Source: Salegentibacter salarius
GTDB lineage: Bacteria; Bacteroidota; Bacteroidia; Flavobacteriales; Flavobacteriaceae
Direction: 5' to 3'
DNA: 64,000 bases
Assembly: GCF_900168265.1 (NCBI RefSeq)
Contig: NZ_FVZF01000013.1
Location: 1-64,000 of the forward strand
Shown: one piece after another, positions 53,437 through 63,508 of the stretch
How positions within the stretch are numbered: the stretch's first letter is position 1
Layout: each line of letters begins with the position of its first letter
The notes under the pieces: model-generated
Told to the model about the DNA's origin: nothing
The model's database searches: none
Seen by the model: the letters and a program-made list of their open reading frames with translations, nothing else
Made by a program: the position numbers and the translations under genes

Positions 53437-54849
53437 ATGAATTTTCTAAAAAATAAATACACATACCTTGTCATTGCCAGTATGTTCATGTTTTCGTCTT
53501 GTGACGATTACCTGGATATTAATGACAACCCGAATAATCCTACAGAGGCGCCAATTTCGGCCTTAATGGTGAATTCCACTTTTGAGACAGCCCAGAATAC
53601 ATTTAGAATGGGAGATATTTCTACTAATTATGTGCAACATCTTGCTTCGCCTAATCCGGCCAGTTCTTCAGATGTTATGGATCCGGTTAATTACAGCGGT
53701 ACCTGGTCCAATATGTATAACGTAATGACAGATTTAAGTGATCTTATAAATCAGTCCGGGGAAAATGGAGCAAATCATTACCAGGGAGCAGGGCAGATAT
53801 TAATGGCCTTAAACCTGGGAATGACGGTAGATGCCTGGGGAAGTATTCCTTATAGTGAAGGTTTGGATTTTCAAACTATCACGCCGTCTTATGACAATGA
53901 TAGTGAATTGTACCAGGAAATTTTGAACTTGTTAGACCAGGGCCTTGTAAATCTATCTAACCCTACCGAAGTTTCATTGGGGGAAGACGATTTTATTTAT
54001 AATGGAGATATTAGCAAATGGATGAAACTCGGAAACATGCTTAAAGCCAGATATCTTAACCACTACAGCGAAACAGGTTCTTATGACCCTGCCGCGGTGC
54101 TTGCTGCTTTAGATAATGGAATGGAGTCTAATTCAGATGATGCTCAGGTAGAATATTTTCCAGAACAGTTTAATCCCTGGGCAAACGTGGCTATAAATAA
54201 TGCTGATTTACTTCTTGGAGGATGGATCTCAGAGCAATTTATAGAAAGTTTGGATGGAACTCTATACGGGGTTCAGGATCCGAGATTGCCTTATATGGTT
54301 GGAGCTACAGACGATGGTGAATATATTGGAGTAGAGAATGGAGTCGGTAGAGGAGATGCCCCGGAACAGGGGGCTCGTTCTGTGCTTGAACCAGGTGACT
54401 ATTACTCGAGTGAGCTATCGCCAATTTTAATAGCAACTTATTTCGAGCAGAAATTCATTGAAGCCGAGGCCGCTTTTGGAATTGATAAAAGTAGATCTTA
54501 CGAAGCTTATTTAGCCGGAATTAGAGCTCATATGACTAAAATAGGAGTAGAACCTGCGGAGATAGAGGCTTATATGAGTAATCCTGAAGTGAGCATGGGC
54601 GAAGCAGATTTTAGCATGGAAGATATCTTTAAGGAGAAATGGATCGCAATGTTCTTGCATCCTGAAACCTGGGTTGATGCTCGTAGATACGATTATTCCT
54701 ATGAAGATTTTGATCTCCCTGCAAATGTAAACCCAGATCTTAATGGCGAGTTTATTAGTAGGTTAGCGTATCCGGATTCTGAAGTTAGTAGAAATGGAAG
54801 TAATGTTCCCGATGTAAGTCTTACCGATAAGATTTTTTGGGATGAATAA
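53437..54849 (+). CDS. SusD/RagB family nutrient-binding outer-membrane lipoprotein (SusD-like 2)
   Basis: 470 residues. A lipobox ends at C22 (MFMFSSC), followed by DDYLDINDNPNNPTEAP, the acidic start typical of surface-exposed lipoproteins. NYVQHLASP, ILMALNLGMTVDAWGSIPYS and LPYMVGATDDGEY fit the SusD-like_2 group. That group often pairs with SusC proteins for peptide or unknown ligands rather than starch. SusD caps the SusC channel and binds substrate. A strong terminator follows at 54874, separating the pair from the amidase gene. Confidence 0.94.
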   Translation: MNFLKNKYTYLVIASMFMFSSCDDYLDINDNPNNPTEAPISALMVNSTFETAQNTFRMGDISTNYVQHLASPNPASSSDVMDPVNYSGTWSNMYNVMTDLSDLINQSGENGANHYQGAGQILMALNLGMTVDAWGSIPYSEGLDFQTITPSYDNDSELYQEILNLLDQGLVNLSNPTEVSLGEDDFIYNGDISKWMKLGNMLKARYLNHYSETGSYDPAAVLAALDNGMESNSDDAQVEYFPEQFNPWANVAINNADLLLGGWISEQFIESLDGTLYGVQDPRLPYMVGATDDGEYIGVENGVGRGDAPEQGARSVLEPGDYYSSELSPILIATYFEQKFIEAEAAFGIDKSRSYEAYLAGIRAHMTKIGVEPAEIEAYMSNPEVSMGEADFSMEDIFKEKWIAMFLHPETWVDARRYDYSYEDFDLPANVNPDLNGEFISRLAYPDSEVSRNGSNVPDVSLTDKIFWDE

Positions 54850-54873
54850 GATTATCAAATATTAATAATGAAC

Positions 54874-54905
54874 AAATCTCCCGGCTTGTCCGGGAGATTT
54901 TGGTT
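54874..54905 (+). terminator. Terminator after the susCD pair
   Basis: AAATCTCCCGG and CCGGGAGATTT form an 11-bp perfect stem with a 5-base loop (CTTGT), then TGGTTTT. The longest frame of the next gene begins at TTG 54900 inside this structure and is rejected. Confidence 0.88.
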
Positions 54906-54920
54906 TTAAAAATGTTTTCA

Positions 54921-55592
54921 ATGAAATATATAATTATCATTCTCACGCTCTTTTTATTTAGTTGTAAAAGTGCTGATGTTTCCGAGAGAATAATAGATCG
55001 TCCTATAATTTTTAACGAAGAACGAACGCAGCTTAGCCTGGACTATCTGGAAGAACGTTACGGTTTAGAGAAATCTTCTCCTGAAATTACTCCAAAAATG
55101 ATCGTGCTGCACTGGACGGCAATTCCAGATTTAGAAAGTTCATTTCGTGCATTTAATCCCGTTAAATTACCTGGCGCCAGGGAAGATATTCAACAAGCCG
55201 GTGCTTTAAATGTATCTGCTCATTTTCTGGTGGATCGCGACGGCACAATTTATAGGTTAATGCCTGAAACTGTTATGGCAAGGCATGTAATTGGCTTAAA
55301 CCACGCCGCAATTGGAGTTGAAAATGTTGGTGGTACAAAAGAAACCCCGCTTACTAAGGCTCAGCTAAAGGCTAATATTGATTTAGTGAAATATTTAGCT
55401 GAAAAATATAATATAGAATATTTGCTGGGGCATTATGAATATCCGCAGTTTGAAGACCACGAATTATGGTTGGAGAAAGACGAATCTTATCGAACTCAAA
55501 AGACCGATCCCGGAAAAGAATTTATGCAAAAAGTTCGGGAAAAAACTAAAAGCCTTAATTTTAAACCTGTTCCTAAAAAAGATACTAAATGA
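54921..55592 (+). CDS. N-acetylmuramoyl-L-alanine amidase (Amidase_2), lipoprotein
   Basis: Cleaves the bond between MurNAc and the stem peptide. From ATG 54921 it has 223 residues with a lipobox at C15 (LFLFSC). Zinc ligands of the Amidase_2/PGRP fold are the His in VLHWTAIPDL, the His in LGHYEYP and the Asp in KTDPGKEF. NVSAHFLVDRDGTIYRLMP and HAAIGVENVGG are family signatures. It resembles AmiD-type outer-membrane amidases used for wall recycling. The last 4 bp overlap the start of the M14 peptidase gene. Confidence 0.9.
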   Translation: MKYIIIILTLFLFSCKSADVSERIIDRPIIFNEERTQLSLDYLEERYGLEKSSPEITPKMIVLHWTAIPDLESSFRAFNPVKLPGAREDIQQAGALNVSAHFLVDRDGTIYRLMPETVMARHVIGLNHAAIGVENVGGTKETPLTKAQLKANIDLVKYLAEKYNIEYLLGHYEYPQFEDHELWLEKDESYRTQKTDPGKEFMQKVREKTKSLNFKPVPKKDTK

Positions 55593-57046
55593 ATTTCAAA
55601 AAAATAAGCTTCTTGTTTTTTTTATGCGCGTTTTTTACCCTTTCAAGTAGCTCAGCGCAGGAGAAAGAAATCTATAGAGAACTTTATAATTCTTATGAAG
55701 ATTTTAAAGAAAAATCTATAGAAAAACGCCGATTTACCCAGGCTAAAATTCAGCCTTTAATCAATGATTTCGACCAAAAGGAGCATTTTAAAGTCACCAA
55801 AGTTGGCGAATCTATAGAAGGTAGACCGCTTCAGTTAATTTCTTTAGGTAAAGGAGATGTAGATATTTTTCTGTGGTCGCAAATGCACGGCGATGAGTCT
55901 ACGGCTACCATGGCGATTTTCGATATTCTCAATTTCCTTGATGCCGAAGCATTTTCAGAAGAAAAAGAAGAAATGTTGAAGAATGTAAAACTTCATTTTT
56001 TACCTATGCTGAATCCTGATGGTGCAGAGCGTTTTCAGCGTAGAAATTTGTTGGGAGTAGATATTAATCGTGATGCCCTGAGATTGCAGTCTCCGGAAAG
56101 TAAAACTTTAAAAAATGTGCGTGACAGCCTGGATGCCGATTTTGGTTTTAATCTCCACGATCAAAGCACTTATTATAATGCCGAAAGAACTCCAAAACCC
56201 GCAACCATGTCGTACTTAGCACCAGCCTATAATTATGAAAAATCTATAAATGAAGTGCGTGGGGCAGCGATGCAGGTAATTGTGCAAATGAATAACATTC
56301 TGCAGGAATATGCGCCCGGCCAGGTGGGACGCTATAACGACGATTTTGAGCCGCGTGCATTTGGAGATAACATTCAAAAATGGGGGACAAGTACTATTTT
56401 AATTGAATCTGGTGGTTACCCAAACGACCCGGAAAAACAGCAAATTAGAAAGTTGAATTTTGTTTCTATTCTTGCCGCCATATTTTCTATTGCCGATGAA
56501 GATTATAAGAACGCTGAAATTTCTAAATATGAAGAGATTCCCAATAACGACAGGAAACTGTTTGATTTAAAACTTACCGCTCTTACTTATGAATTACTAG
56601 GAGAGGACTATATTTTAGATTTAGGGATTAACCAATACGAAGTTCAGGATGAGGATCTGGATTATTTTTATAATTCCAACATTTCAGATCAGGGAGATCT
56701 TTCTACCTATTACGGGTATGAAGAATTTGATGCTTCTGGTTATAAATTTGTGCAGGGAAAAATTTACCCGGAAACCTATGAGAATTTGGAGGTATTTCAA
56801 CAAGAAAATATTTCAGAAATACTCAAAGAGGGGTATTCTTATGTCGTTTTAAAGGAGTTACCGGAAGATGGTTTTACCAATTTACCTCTAAACCTGGTAA
56901 CCGAAGATTTTGAAATTTCTGAAAATTTGCAGCCTAATTTCTTTCTAAAAAAAGATGAAAACTTGGAGTATGCTGTAATTAATGGGTTTTTTATAGATCT
57001 TTCAAAAGAAAACTTTGATGTGGGAAATGCTCTTATTTTAGATTAG
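55589..57046 (+). CDS. M14 family zinc carboxypeptidase, secreted
   Basis: 485 residues. A signal peptide (LFFLCAFFTLSSSSAQ, cleavage about residue 24) is followed by an M14 catalytic domain. Zinc ligands are H and E in WSQMHGDESTA and the His in FNLHDQST. GVDINRDALRLQSPE carries the substrate Arg/Asn, and the catalytic Glu is in LIESGGYPND. After about residue 300 the sequence is a beta-rich C-terminal part without a recognised domain. It overlaps the amidase gene by 4 bp, so the two work together: the amidase could release stem peptides and the carboxypeptidase trim them. Specificity is not proved. Confidence 0.88.
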   Translation: MNFKKISFLFFLCAFFTLSSSSAQEKEIYRELYNSYEDFKEKSIEKRRFTQAKIQPLINDFDQKEHFKVTKVGESIEGRPLQLISLGKGDVDIFLWSQMHGDESTATMAIFDILNFLDAEAFSEEKEEMLKNVKLHFLPMLNPDGAERFQRRNLLGVDINRDALRLQSPESKTLKNVRDSLDADFGFNLHDQSTYYNAERTPKPATMSYLAPAYNYEKSINEVRGAAMQVIVQMNNILQEYAPGQVGRYNDDFEPRAFGDNIQKWGTSTILIESGGYPNDPEKQQIRKLNFVSILAAIFSIADEDYKNAEISKYEEIPNNDRKLFDLKLTALTYELLGEDYILDLGINQYEVQDEDLDYFYNSNISDQGDLSTYYGYEEFDASGYKFVQGKIYPETYENLEVFQQENISEILKEGYSYVVLKELPEDGFTNLPLNLVTEDFEISENLQPNFFLKKDENLEYAVINGFFIDLSKENFDVGNALILD

Positions 57047-57089
57047 AGAGGAATTCGGCCTGAAGCACAGGATAAAAAAAGAGATTCCG

Positions 57090-57097
57090 TATCTTTG
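57090..57097 (+). promoter_or_regulatory. -7 promoter box (TATCTTTG) for queE
   Basis: Exact TAnnTTTG match ending 6 bp before the ATG at 57104. The predicted transcription start is at or within a base or two of the start codon, so the message may be leaderless. Confidence 0.6.
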
Positions 57098-57103
57098 CCG
57101 GCT

Positions 57104-57736
57104 ATGATTACAGAAGAAACTAAGGCATTGGTAGATGATGGGATAATGCTTCCTTTAATGGAGGAGTTTTATACCATACAGGGAGAGGGATTTCATAAAG
57201 GAACCGCCGCTTATTTTATAAGAATTGGAGGCTGCGATGTAGGATGCCATTGGTGCGATGTTAAAGAAAGCTGGGACCCTTCTATTCATCCGCCAACACA
57301 TATTGGTGAGATCGTGGAAAAAGCGGTAGCAAGTAGTAAAACTATTGTGATTACCGGTGGGGAACCGCTTACCTGGGATATGACGAGGCTTACCGGGGCA
57401 TTAAAGGCCAAAGGTTGTGATATTCATATTGAAACCTCGGGAGCATATAAATTAACCGGACAGTGGGATTGGATTTGCTTATCACCAAAGAAAATAAAAT
57501 TACCTACTGAAGAGATTTATCCGCTGGCCCACGAGCTGAAAGTGATTATTTTTAATAAGCACGATTTTAAGTTTGCTGAAGAGCAGGCTGAAAAAGTTAG
57601 CGAGAATTGCATTCTTTATCTGCAACCAGAGTGGAGCAATAGAGATAAAATGATGCCTTTAATAGTTGATTTTGTAATGAAAAATCCAAAATGGAAGGTT
57701 TCGCTACAAACTCATAAATATCTCAATATTCCATAA
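57104..57736 (+). CDS. queE: 7-carboxy-7-deazaguanine synthase QueE
   Basis: Radical SAM enzyme that makes 7-carboxy-7-deazaguanine for queuosine synthesis. From ATG 57104 it has 210 residues. FYTIQGEGFHKGTAAYFIRI binds the substrate. The iron-sulfur motif is CDVGCHWC (CxxxCxxC) in GGCDVGCHWCDVK. ITGGEPLTWD, IETSGAYKL and LSPKK follow. The longer frame from TTG 57095 begins inside the -7 box and is rejected. The other queuosine genes are not nearby. A REP-like repeat and a terminator follow. Confidence 0.95.
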   Translation: MITEETKALVDDGIMLPLMEEFYTIQGEGFHKGTAAYFIRIGGCDVGCHWCDVKESWDPSIHPPTHIGEIVEKAVASSKTIVITGGEPLTWDMTRLTGALKAKGCDIHIETSGAYKLTGQWDWICLSPKKIKLPTEEIYPLAHELKVIIFNKHDFKFAEEQAEKVSENCILYLQPEWSNRDKMMPLIVDFVMKNPKWKVSLQTHKYLNIP

Positions 57737-57762
57737 AAATAAATTGATTTAGAAGTGGAGGC

Positions 57763-57840
57763 CGTCAAGCTGAACTGGTTTCAGCTTCTAACTTGTTACT
57801 GATATATCTTATTAGATCCTGAAATAAATTCAGGATGACG
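57763..57840. repeat. REP-like double-hairpin repeat, copy 5
   Basis: CGTCA, hairpin AGCTGAACTGGTTTCAGCT, a 30-bp spacer, hairpin TCCTGAAATAAATTCAGGA, TGACG. It lies after queE, before the shared terminator. No IS-like ends are visible. Confidence 0.85.
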
Positions 57841-57866
57841 ATTTTATATATTGCTAAAATATTCCA

Positions 57867-57905
57867 TAAAAAAACGGCTGTTCCTTTTAGAAACAGCCGT
57901 TTTTT
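57867..57905. terminator. Bidirectional terminator between queE and the DUF2911 gene
   Basis: AAAAACGGCTGTT and AACAGCCGTTTTT form a 13-bp stem with A and T runs on both sides, so it can end transcription from either direction. Confidence 0.9.
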
Positions 57906-57922
57906 GGTTTAGTTCGATGTCT

Positions 57923-58498
57923 TTATTGTCCCGCAGGAGAGAAAGGTACTTTTACATACTTATCTGCCCAACCCATCAATAGGTTAGCGCCTTCTTCATT
58001 TTCTTTCTGCTCTATGGTCATAGAGAAATTCTCAATATTATGACTTGAATTTCTTACCGGAACTTTAATTCTTACATAATCCCTTTCGTCAGTATATTCG
58101 TAAGCGCCCCAGGTGTGAACTGATTTATTTAGAATCACAGTCCAATGCTTTTCATCTGGAATAGTGTAAAGCGTATAGGTGCCGGCTTTTACGGTTTCGC
58201 CACCAATGGTCATATCGTTATAAAAAGTGATTTCTGTAGCTTCGTTAGCTCCGGTTCTCCAAACTTCTCCATAAGGCACCAGTTTTCCGAAAATTTCACG
58301 ATCCCGCATTTGAGGACGGCTATAAATTACTCTCATGATTACCTCGTCTTTTTGATTTCGGTGTATAATCATATCAAGAGGGCTGGTATCTAATTTAGGG
58401 AAATTAGGATCACTGCTTTGTTCTGTTTCCTGTGCCAGTACATCCTGAAATCCTAGAAATCCTATTAAACATACTGCTGTTAAAAGTATTTTTTTCAT
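57923..58498 (-). CDS. DUF2911 domain-containing secreted protein
   Basis: 191 residues. A signal peptide (LLTAVCLIGFLGFQDVLAQ) is followed by the DUF2911 domain: VIMRVIYSRPQMRDREIFG, LVPYGEVWRTGANEATEI, KAGTYTLYTIPDEKHWTVIL and WGAYEYTDERDYVRIKVPV. The family is widespread in Bacteroidota and exported; no reaction is known. A near-consensus -7 box (TATCTTTA) lies on the minus strand at 58525-58518. It ends at the bidirectional terminator shared with queE. Confidence 0.92.
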   Translation of the reverse strand: MKKILLTAVCLIGFLGFQDVLAQETEQSSDPNFPKLDTSPLDMIIHRNQKDEVIMRVIYSRPQMRDREIFGKLVPYGEVWRTGANEATEITFYNDMTIGGETVKAGTYTLYTIPDEKHWTVILNKSVHTWGAYEYTDERDYVRIKVPVRNSSHNIENFSMTIEQKENEEGANLLMGWADKYVKVPFSPAGQ

Positions 58499-58615
58499 TG
58501 TGTTTGATTTTTATGCCTAAAGATAGTTTACTGCATTTTCTTAAGGTGTTAAAGATTTATTTAGTTGCTGTTAAAATATTGAATATTTAAAGAGCTGAAA
58601 AATGTTGGCCTTGTG

Positions 58616-58640
58616 ATAAGTGTTTATTTATAACACTTAT
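58616..58640. promoter_or_regulatory. Perfect 9-bp inverted repeat covering a start codon
   Basis: ATAAGTGTT (58616-58624) and AACACTTAT (58632-58640) are exact inverse complements separated by 7 bp. The right arm includes the first two bases of the ATG at 58639. It could be an operator or an RNA hairpin that hides the start codon. Confidence 0.55.
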
Positions 58641-58947
58641 GAAAACAATTAGCGTACGTGTTGGTTATAGCTGGATAGATGAGCTTATTGCACACGCTTC
58701 AGCAAGAGTTAGTGATGAGCAAATGGCAGCAGCTTCAGAGAAATATCCATATAACACCCCGGCAACCAAGGAAGCGTATTTCTATAGAGAAATATTCCAT
58801 AGCCATTTTCCTCAGGAAAAAGCGGCAAAAACGGTAAAAAGATGGATTCCAAAATGGCAGGCAGATCTTGATCCTAGCGGGCGTGCAAATACTTCTCACG
58901 TTGCTACAAATGCCAAAAAAGAGCTGGAGGAATTAGTAGGAGTTTAG
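58639..58947 (+). CDS. Conserved hypothetical protein (102 residues)
   Basis: MKTISVRVGYSWIDELIAHA is followed by a helical, charged sequence with HFPQEKAAKTVKRWIPKWQA and RANTSHVATNAKKELEELVG. There is no signal peptide or membrane helix, so it is cytoplasmic. I recognise no domain. The gene has its own upstream inverted repeat and its own strong terminator (58973-59017), so it is a separate transcription unit between DUF2911 and gyrB. Confidence 0.7.
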   Translation: MKTISVRVGYSWIDELIAHASARVSDEQMAAASEKYPYNTPATKEAYFYREIFHSHFPQEKAAKTVKRWIPKWQADLDPSGRANTSHVATNAKKELEELVGV

Positions 58948-58972
58948 GTTAAACAATCGTGTGGTTTGTTAT

Positions 58973-59017
58973 GCCCAGAATACAGTATTAATTTTGCTGT
59001 ATTTTGGGCTTTTTTTT
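58973..59017 (+). terminator. Terminator upstream of gyrB
   Basis: GCCCAGAATACAG (58973-58985) pairs with CTGTATTTTGGGC (58997-59009) with one wobble, followed by eight T. Confidence 0.9.
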
Positions 59018-59083
59018 ACACAAATTGTTAATAACTTAAAGCTGGTAGAGAGCTTGTAAGTGCATTAAAAATGTGCGTTTTGT

Positions 59084-59091
59084 TATATTTG
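59084..59091 (+). promoter_or_regulatory. -7 promoter box (TATATTTG) for gyrB
   Basis: Exact TAnnTTTG match 39 bp before the gyrB ATG. The closest TTG upstream (59054) is 27 bp away, longer than ideal. Confidence 0.55.
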
Positions 59092-59118
59092 TTCGTTATT
59101 CAAAATAGACGAATTTAA

Positions 59119-61071
<1,953 letters not shown>

Positions 61072-61094
61072 CTAATAAGGAGTACAGAAGAAAA

Positions 61095-61222
61095 GAGGCT
61101 GTTTGAAAAGTTTTTAAATCGTCATTCTGAATTCATTTCAGAATCTAAGATGTTGGTAATTAAAACATATTAGAAGCTGAAACAAGTTCAGCTTGACGGA
61201 ATTAGACTTTTTAGACAGCTTT
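61095..61222. mobile_element. MITE-like element after gyrB, with REP-like core (copy 6)
   Basis: Left end AAAAGAGGCTGTTTGAAAAG (61091-61110) differs at one base from the IS1182-type end at 298-317. The right end ACTTTTTAGACAGC (61206-61219) is its imperfect inverse (12 of 15 bases). Between them is the core CGTCA...TGACG at 61120-61198: hairpin TTCTGAATTCATTTCAGAA, spacer, hairpin AGCTGAAACAAGTTCAGCT. No protein is encoded. Confidence 0.72.
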
Positions 61223-61301
61223 TTTTATGCTCTTCGTTAACATTATTATTGGAATACTTTTTTTGTTATTTTTACCCTTACTAACTTAACACCTACTTAT
61301 T

Positions 61302-62324
61302 TTGAAATTTCAAGCTAAATACCTCATTTTATTTATTTTATTTTCAGTTAACTCCTACGCCCAGGAAGATGATCTCACAAAATTTGCAAATGAGATGCTG
61401 TATATTGCAGATGAATTTGCAGGGCCTGCAGCTGAAGGGGCTGCATACCAGGCTGGAGCCGGTTGGTTTACTTCAGCAACCGCTTTAAAGCCCTGGAAAG
61501 TGGAAATATCCTTTCAGGGAAATGCATTAATTGTTCCTTCTAACCGTCAAAGTTTTACTATTTCAAATAATGATCTTGCCGGTGTTCACGAAAATGGCGG
61601 GGCAATTTTAAGTATTGAAGGAGAAGGAAGCAATGCGGTAGTACCCACTGCTTTTGGTGGAGAAACCGATACTTATTTTGTTGGAGATATTGATTACTTA
61701 GGTAATACTGTACCTATTAGATTTCAGGCCATAGAAGGAATTAATAAGAGTGTACTTGCCTATCCATTTGTGCAAGCAACTGTTGGTTTGCCTTTTGAGA
61801 CCGAATTTTCTGCTAGAATCCTTCCGCAGTTAACTGTAGACGGGGTGGCATTTACTACTTACGGCGCGGCATTAAAACATAATTTCACACAGTATTTTAG
61901 ATTTAATAATGAAGACGACTTTCAGGCTTCGGCAATGGTGGCATTCAGCCAGTTTGATGTTGAATATGAATTTATTGATCCGGTAAACTTATCTTCTGAC
62001 GGGAGTTCTTTCGGAAACTTAACGCTGGTAAATGTGAATTCTAATCTATGGATGGCATCAGTTTTAGGCTCTAAAAAATACGGAGATGATTTCGAAGTAT
62101 TTGGGGCTTTGGGAGCAACAAATTCTAACTTCAGCTATGCTATGGGAGGATCTGGTATCGCATTAAGTCCTATTAATAATGCGCTGAGAGGCTTAGACCA
62201 AAGCCAGGCGCAATTTAAAGCCGATCTTGGTTTTAATATTTATTTCAATAGATTTAAAATTAGTACTATGGCGACTGCCGGTAAATTTTTCCACATTAAC
62301 GCCGGGCTGCATTTTAGAATATAA
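61302..62324 (+). CDS. DUF6588-like secreted outer-membrane protein
   Basis: 340 residues from a TTG start, which leads directly into a signal peptide (YLILFILFSVNSYAQ, cleavage about residue 20). The mature protein has YIADEFAGPAAEGAAYQAGA and GWFTSATALKPWKVEISFQG, then long strand-rich segments and a last strand (FFHINAGLHFRI) ending in an aromatic-Arg-Ile terminus, typical of outer-membrane barrels. I place it with the DUF6588 family by overall resemblance. Function unknown. It lies alone between the repeat element and mdh. Confidence 0.7.
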   Translation: MKFQAKYLILFILFSVNSYAQEDDLTKFANEMLYIADEFAGPAAEGAAYQAGAGWFTSATALKPWKVEISFQGNALIVPSNRQSFTISNNDLAGVHENGGAILSIEGEGSNAVVPTAFGGETDTYFVGDIDYLGNTVPIRFQAIEGINKSVLAYPFVQATVGLPFETEFSARILPQLTVDGVAFTTYGAALKHNFTQYFRFNNEDDFQASAMVAFSQFDVEYEFIDPVNLSSDGSSFGNLTLVNVNSNLWMASVLGSKKYGDDFEVFGALGATNSNFSYAMGGSGIALSPINNALRGLDQSQAQFKADLGFNIYFNRFKISTMATAGKFFHINAGLHFRI

Positions 62325-62373
62325 TATACTCCAGTTTTAACCATATCTTATAGTAATACTATAGCAATATTTG

Positions 62374-62381
62374 TATTTTTG
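62374..62381 (+). promoter_or_regulatory. Possible -7 promoter box (TATTTTTG) for mdh
   Basis: Matches TAnnTTTG, 35 bp before the mdh ATG. No TTG at the right -33 distance. Confidence 0.45.
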
Positions 62382-62416
62382 GAATCAAATATTAACCGAT
62401 TTAAATAAAATATAAG

Positions 62417-63343
62417 ATGAAAGTTACTATAGTAGGAGCAGGTGCCGTTGGTGCTAGCTGTGCAGAATATGTTGCCATTAAAGATTTTGCTTCAGAAGTG
62501 GTTTTGCTCGATATTAAAGATGGAGTTGCCGAAGGGAAAGCAATGGATTTAATGCAAACTGCAACTCTAAACAGTTTTGATACTAAAATCACCGGAACAA
62601 CTAACGATTATTCTAAAACCGCGGGTAGTGATATTGCTGTGATTACAAGTGGTATTCCGCGTAAACCGGGGATGACTCGCGAGGAATTAATTGGAATAAA
62701 TGCCGGGATTGTAAAAGAAGTTTCATCAAACCTTATTAAGCATTCTCCTAATGTAACGCTAATTGTGGTGAGTAATCCTATGGATACTATGACTTACCTT
62801 GTACATAAAACTACCGGTCTTCCAAAGAATAAAATTATTGGAATGGGTGGGGCTTTAGATAGTGCACGTTTTAAGTTTAGATTGAGTGAAGCTTTAGAAT
62901 GTCCACCATCAGATGTTGATGGGATGGTAATTGGAGGTCATAGTGATACCGGGATGGTGCCGCTAACAAGATTGGCTACCAGAAATTCGGTACCTGTATC
63001 TGCATTTTTATCTGAAGATCGCTTAAACCAGGTTTCAGAAGATACTAAGGTAGGTGGTGCAACCCTTACTAAATTATTAGGAACCAGTGCGTGGTATGCA
63101 CCTGGTGCAGCAGTTTCAGCTTTGGTACAGGCAATTGCTTGCGACCAAAAGAAAATGTTCCCTTGCTCTGCAATGCTAGAAGGTGAATACGGCTTAAATG
63201 ATATTTGTATTGGTGTGCCTGCAATCTTAGGTAAAGACGGACTTGAGAAAATTGTAGAGATAGAGCTTGATGATGCAGAGTCAAAGAAGATTAAAGAAAG
63301 TGCAGAGGGCGTGAATAAAACTAATGCCCTATTAGAACTATAA
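62417..63343 (+). CDS. mdh: Malate dehydrogenase (LDH-like type)
   Basis: Oxidises malate to oxaloacetate with NAD+ in the TCA cycle, feeding gltA at 2866. It has 308 residues. The N-terminal Rossmann motif is KVTIVGAGAVGASCAEYVA, followed by VVLLDIKDGVAEGKAMDLMQ, where the Asp favours NAD. Substrate-binding Arg residues are in IPRKPGMTREELI and GGALDSARFKFRLSE. The catalytic His is in IGGHSDTGMVPLTRLA. The length and LDH-like sequence match the tetrameric bacterial MDHs. A terminator follows at 63369. Confidence 0.97.
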   Translation: MKVTIVGAGAVGASCAEYVAIKDFASEVVLLDIKDGVAEGKAMDLMQTATLNSFDTKITGTTNDYSKTAGSDIAVITSGIPRKPGMTREELIGINAGIVKEVSSNLIKHSPNVTLIVVSNPMDTMTYLVHKTTGLPKNKIIGMGGALDSARFKFRLSEALECPPSDVDGMVIGGHSDTGMVPLTRLATRNSVPVSAFLSEDRLNQVSEDTKVGGATLTKLLGTSAWYAPGAAVSALVQAIACDQKKMFPCSAMLEGEYGLNDICIGVPAILGKDGLEKIVEIELDDAESKKIKESAEGVNKTNALLEL

Positions 63344-63368
63344 GTAGTTTTAAACCTGAATATATGTT

Positions 63369-63399
63369 AAAAAAGGCCGCAAAACTTGCGGTCTTTTTT
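63369..63399 (+). terminator. Terminator after mdh
   Basis: AAAAAAGGCCGCAA and TTGCGGTCTTTTTT pair with one mismatch around a 3-base loop, ending in six T. Confidence 0.88.
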
Positions 63400-63433
63400 A
63401 TGTTTAAAAGTTAAATTATTCAAAAAAAAATTG

Positions 63434-63464
63434 TTGGCATTTCATTTTTGAAACCCTATATTTG
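63434..63464 (+). promoter_or_regulatory. secDF promoter (TTG-N20-TATATTTG)
   Basis: TTG at 63434-63436, a 20-bp spacer and TATATTTG at 63457-63464 form the best match to the full Bacteroidota promoter consensus in this window, 44 bp ahead of the secDF ATG. Confidence 0.75.
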
Positions 63465-63508
63465 TCCGTTTTTAAAATCGACCTAATTAATTATAACTTA
63501 AGGAATAA

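Noticed and set aside
54900-54920. Longer start (TTG 54900) of the amidase
   Set aside because: Lies in the susCD terminator; ATG 54921 leads straight into a lipoprotein signal.
57095-57103. TTG start for QueE
   Set aside because: The TTG is part of the -7 promoter box.
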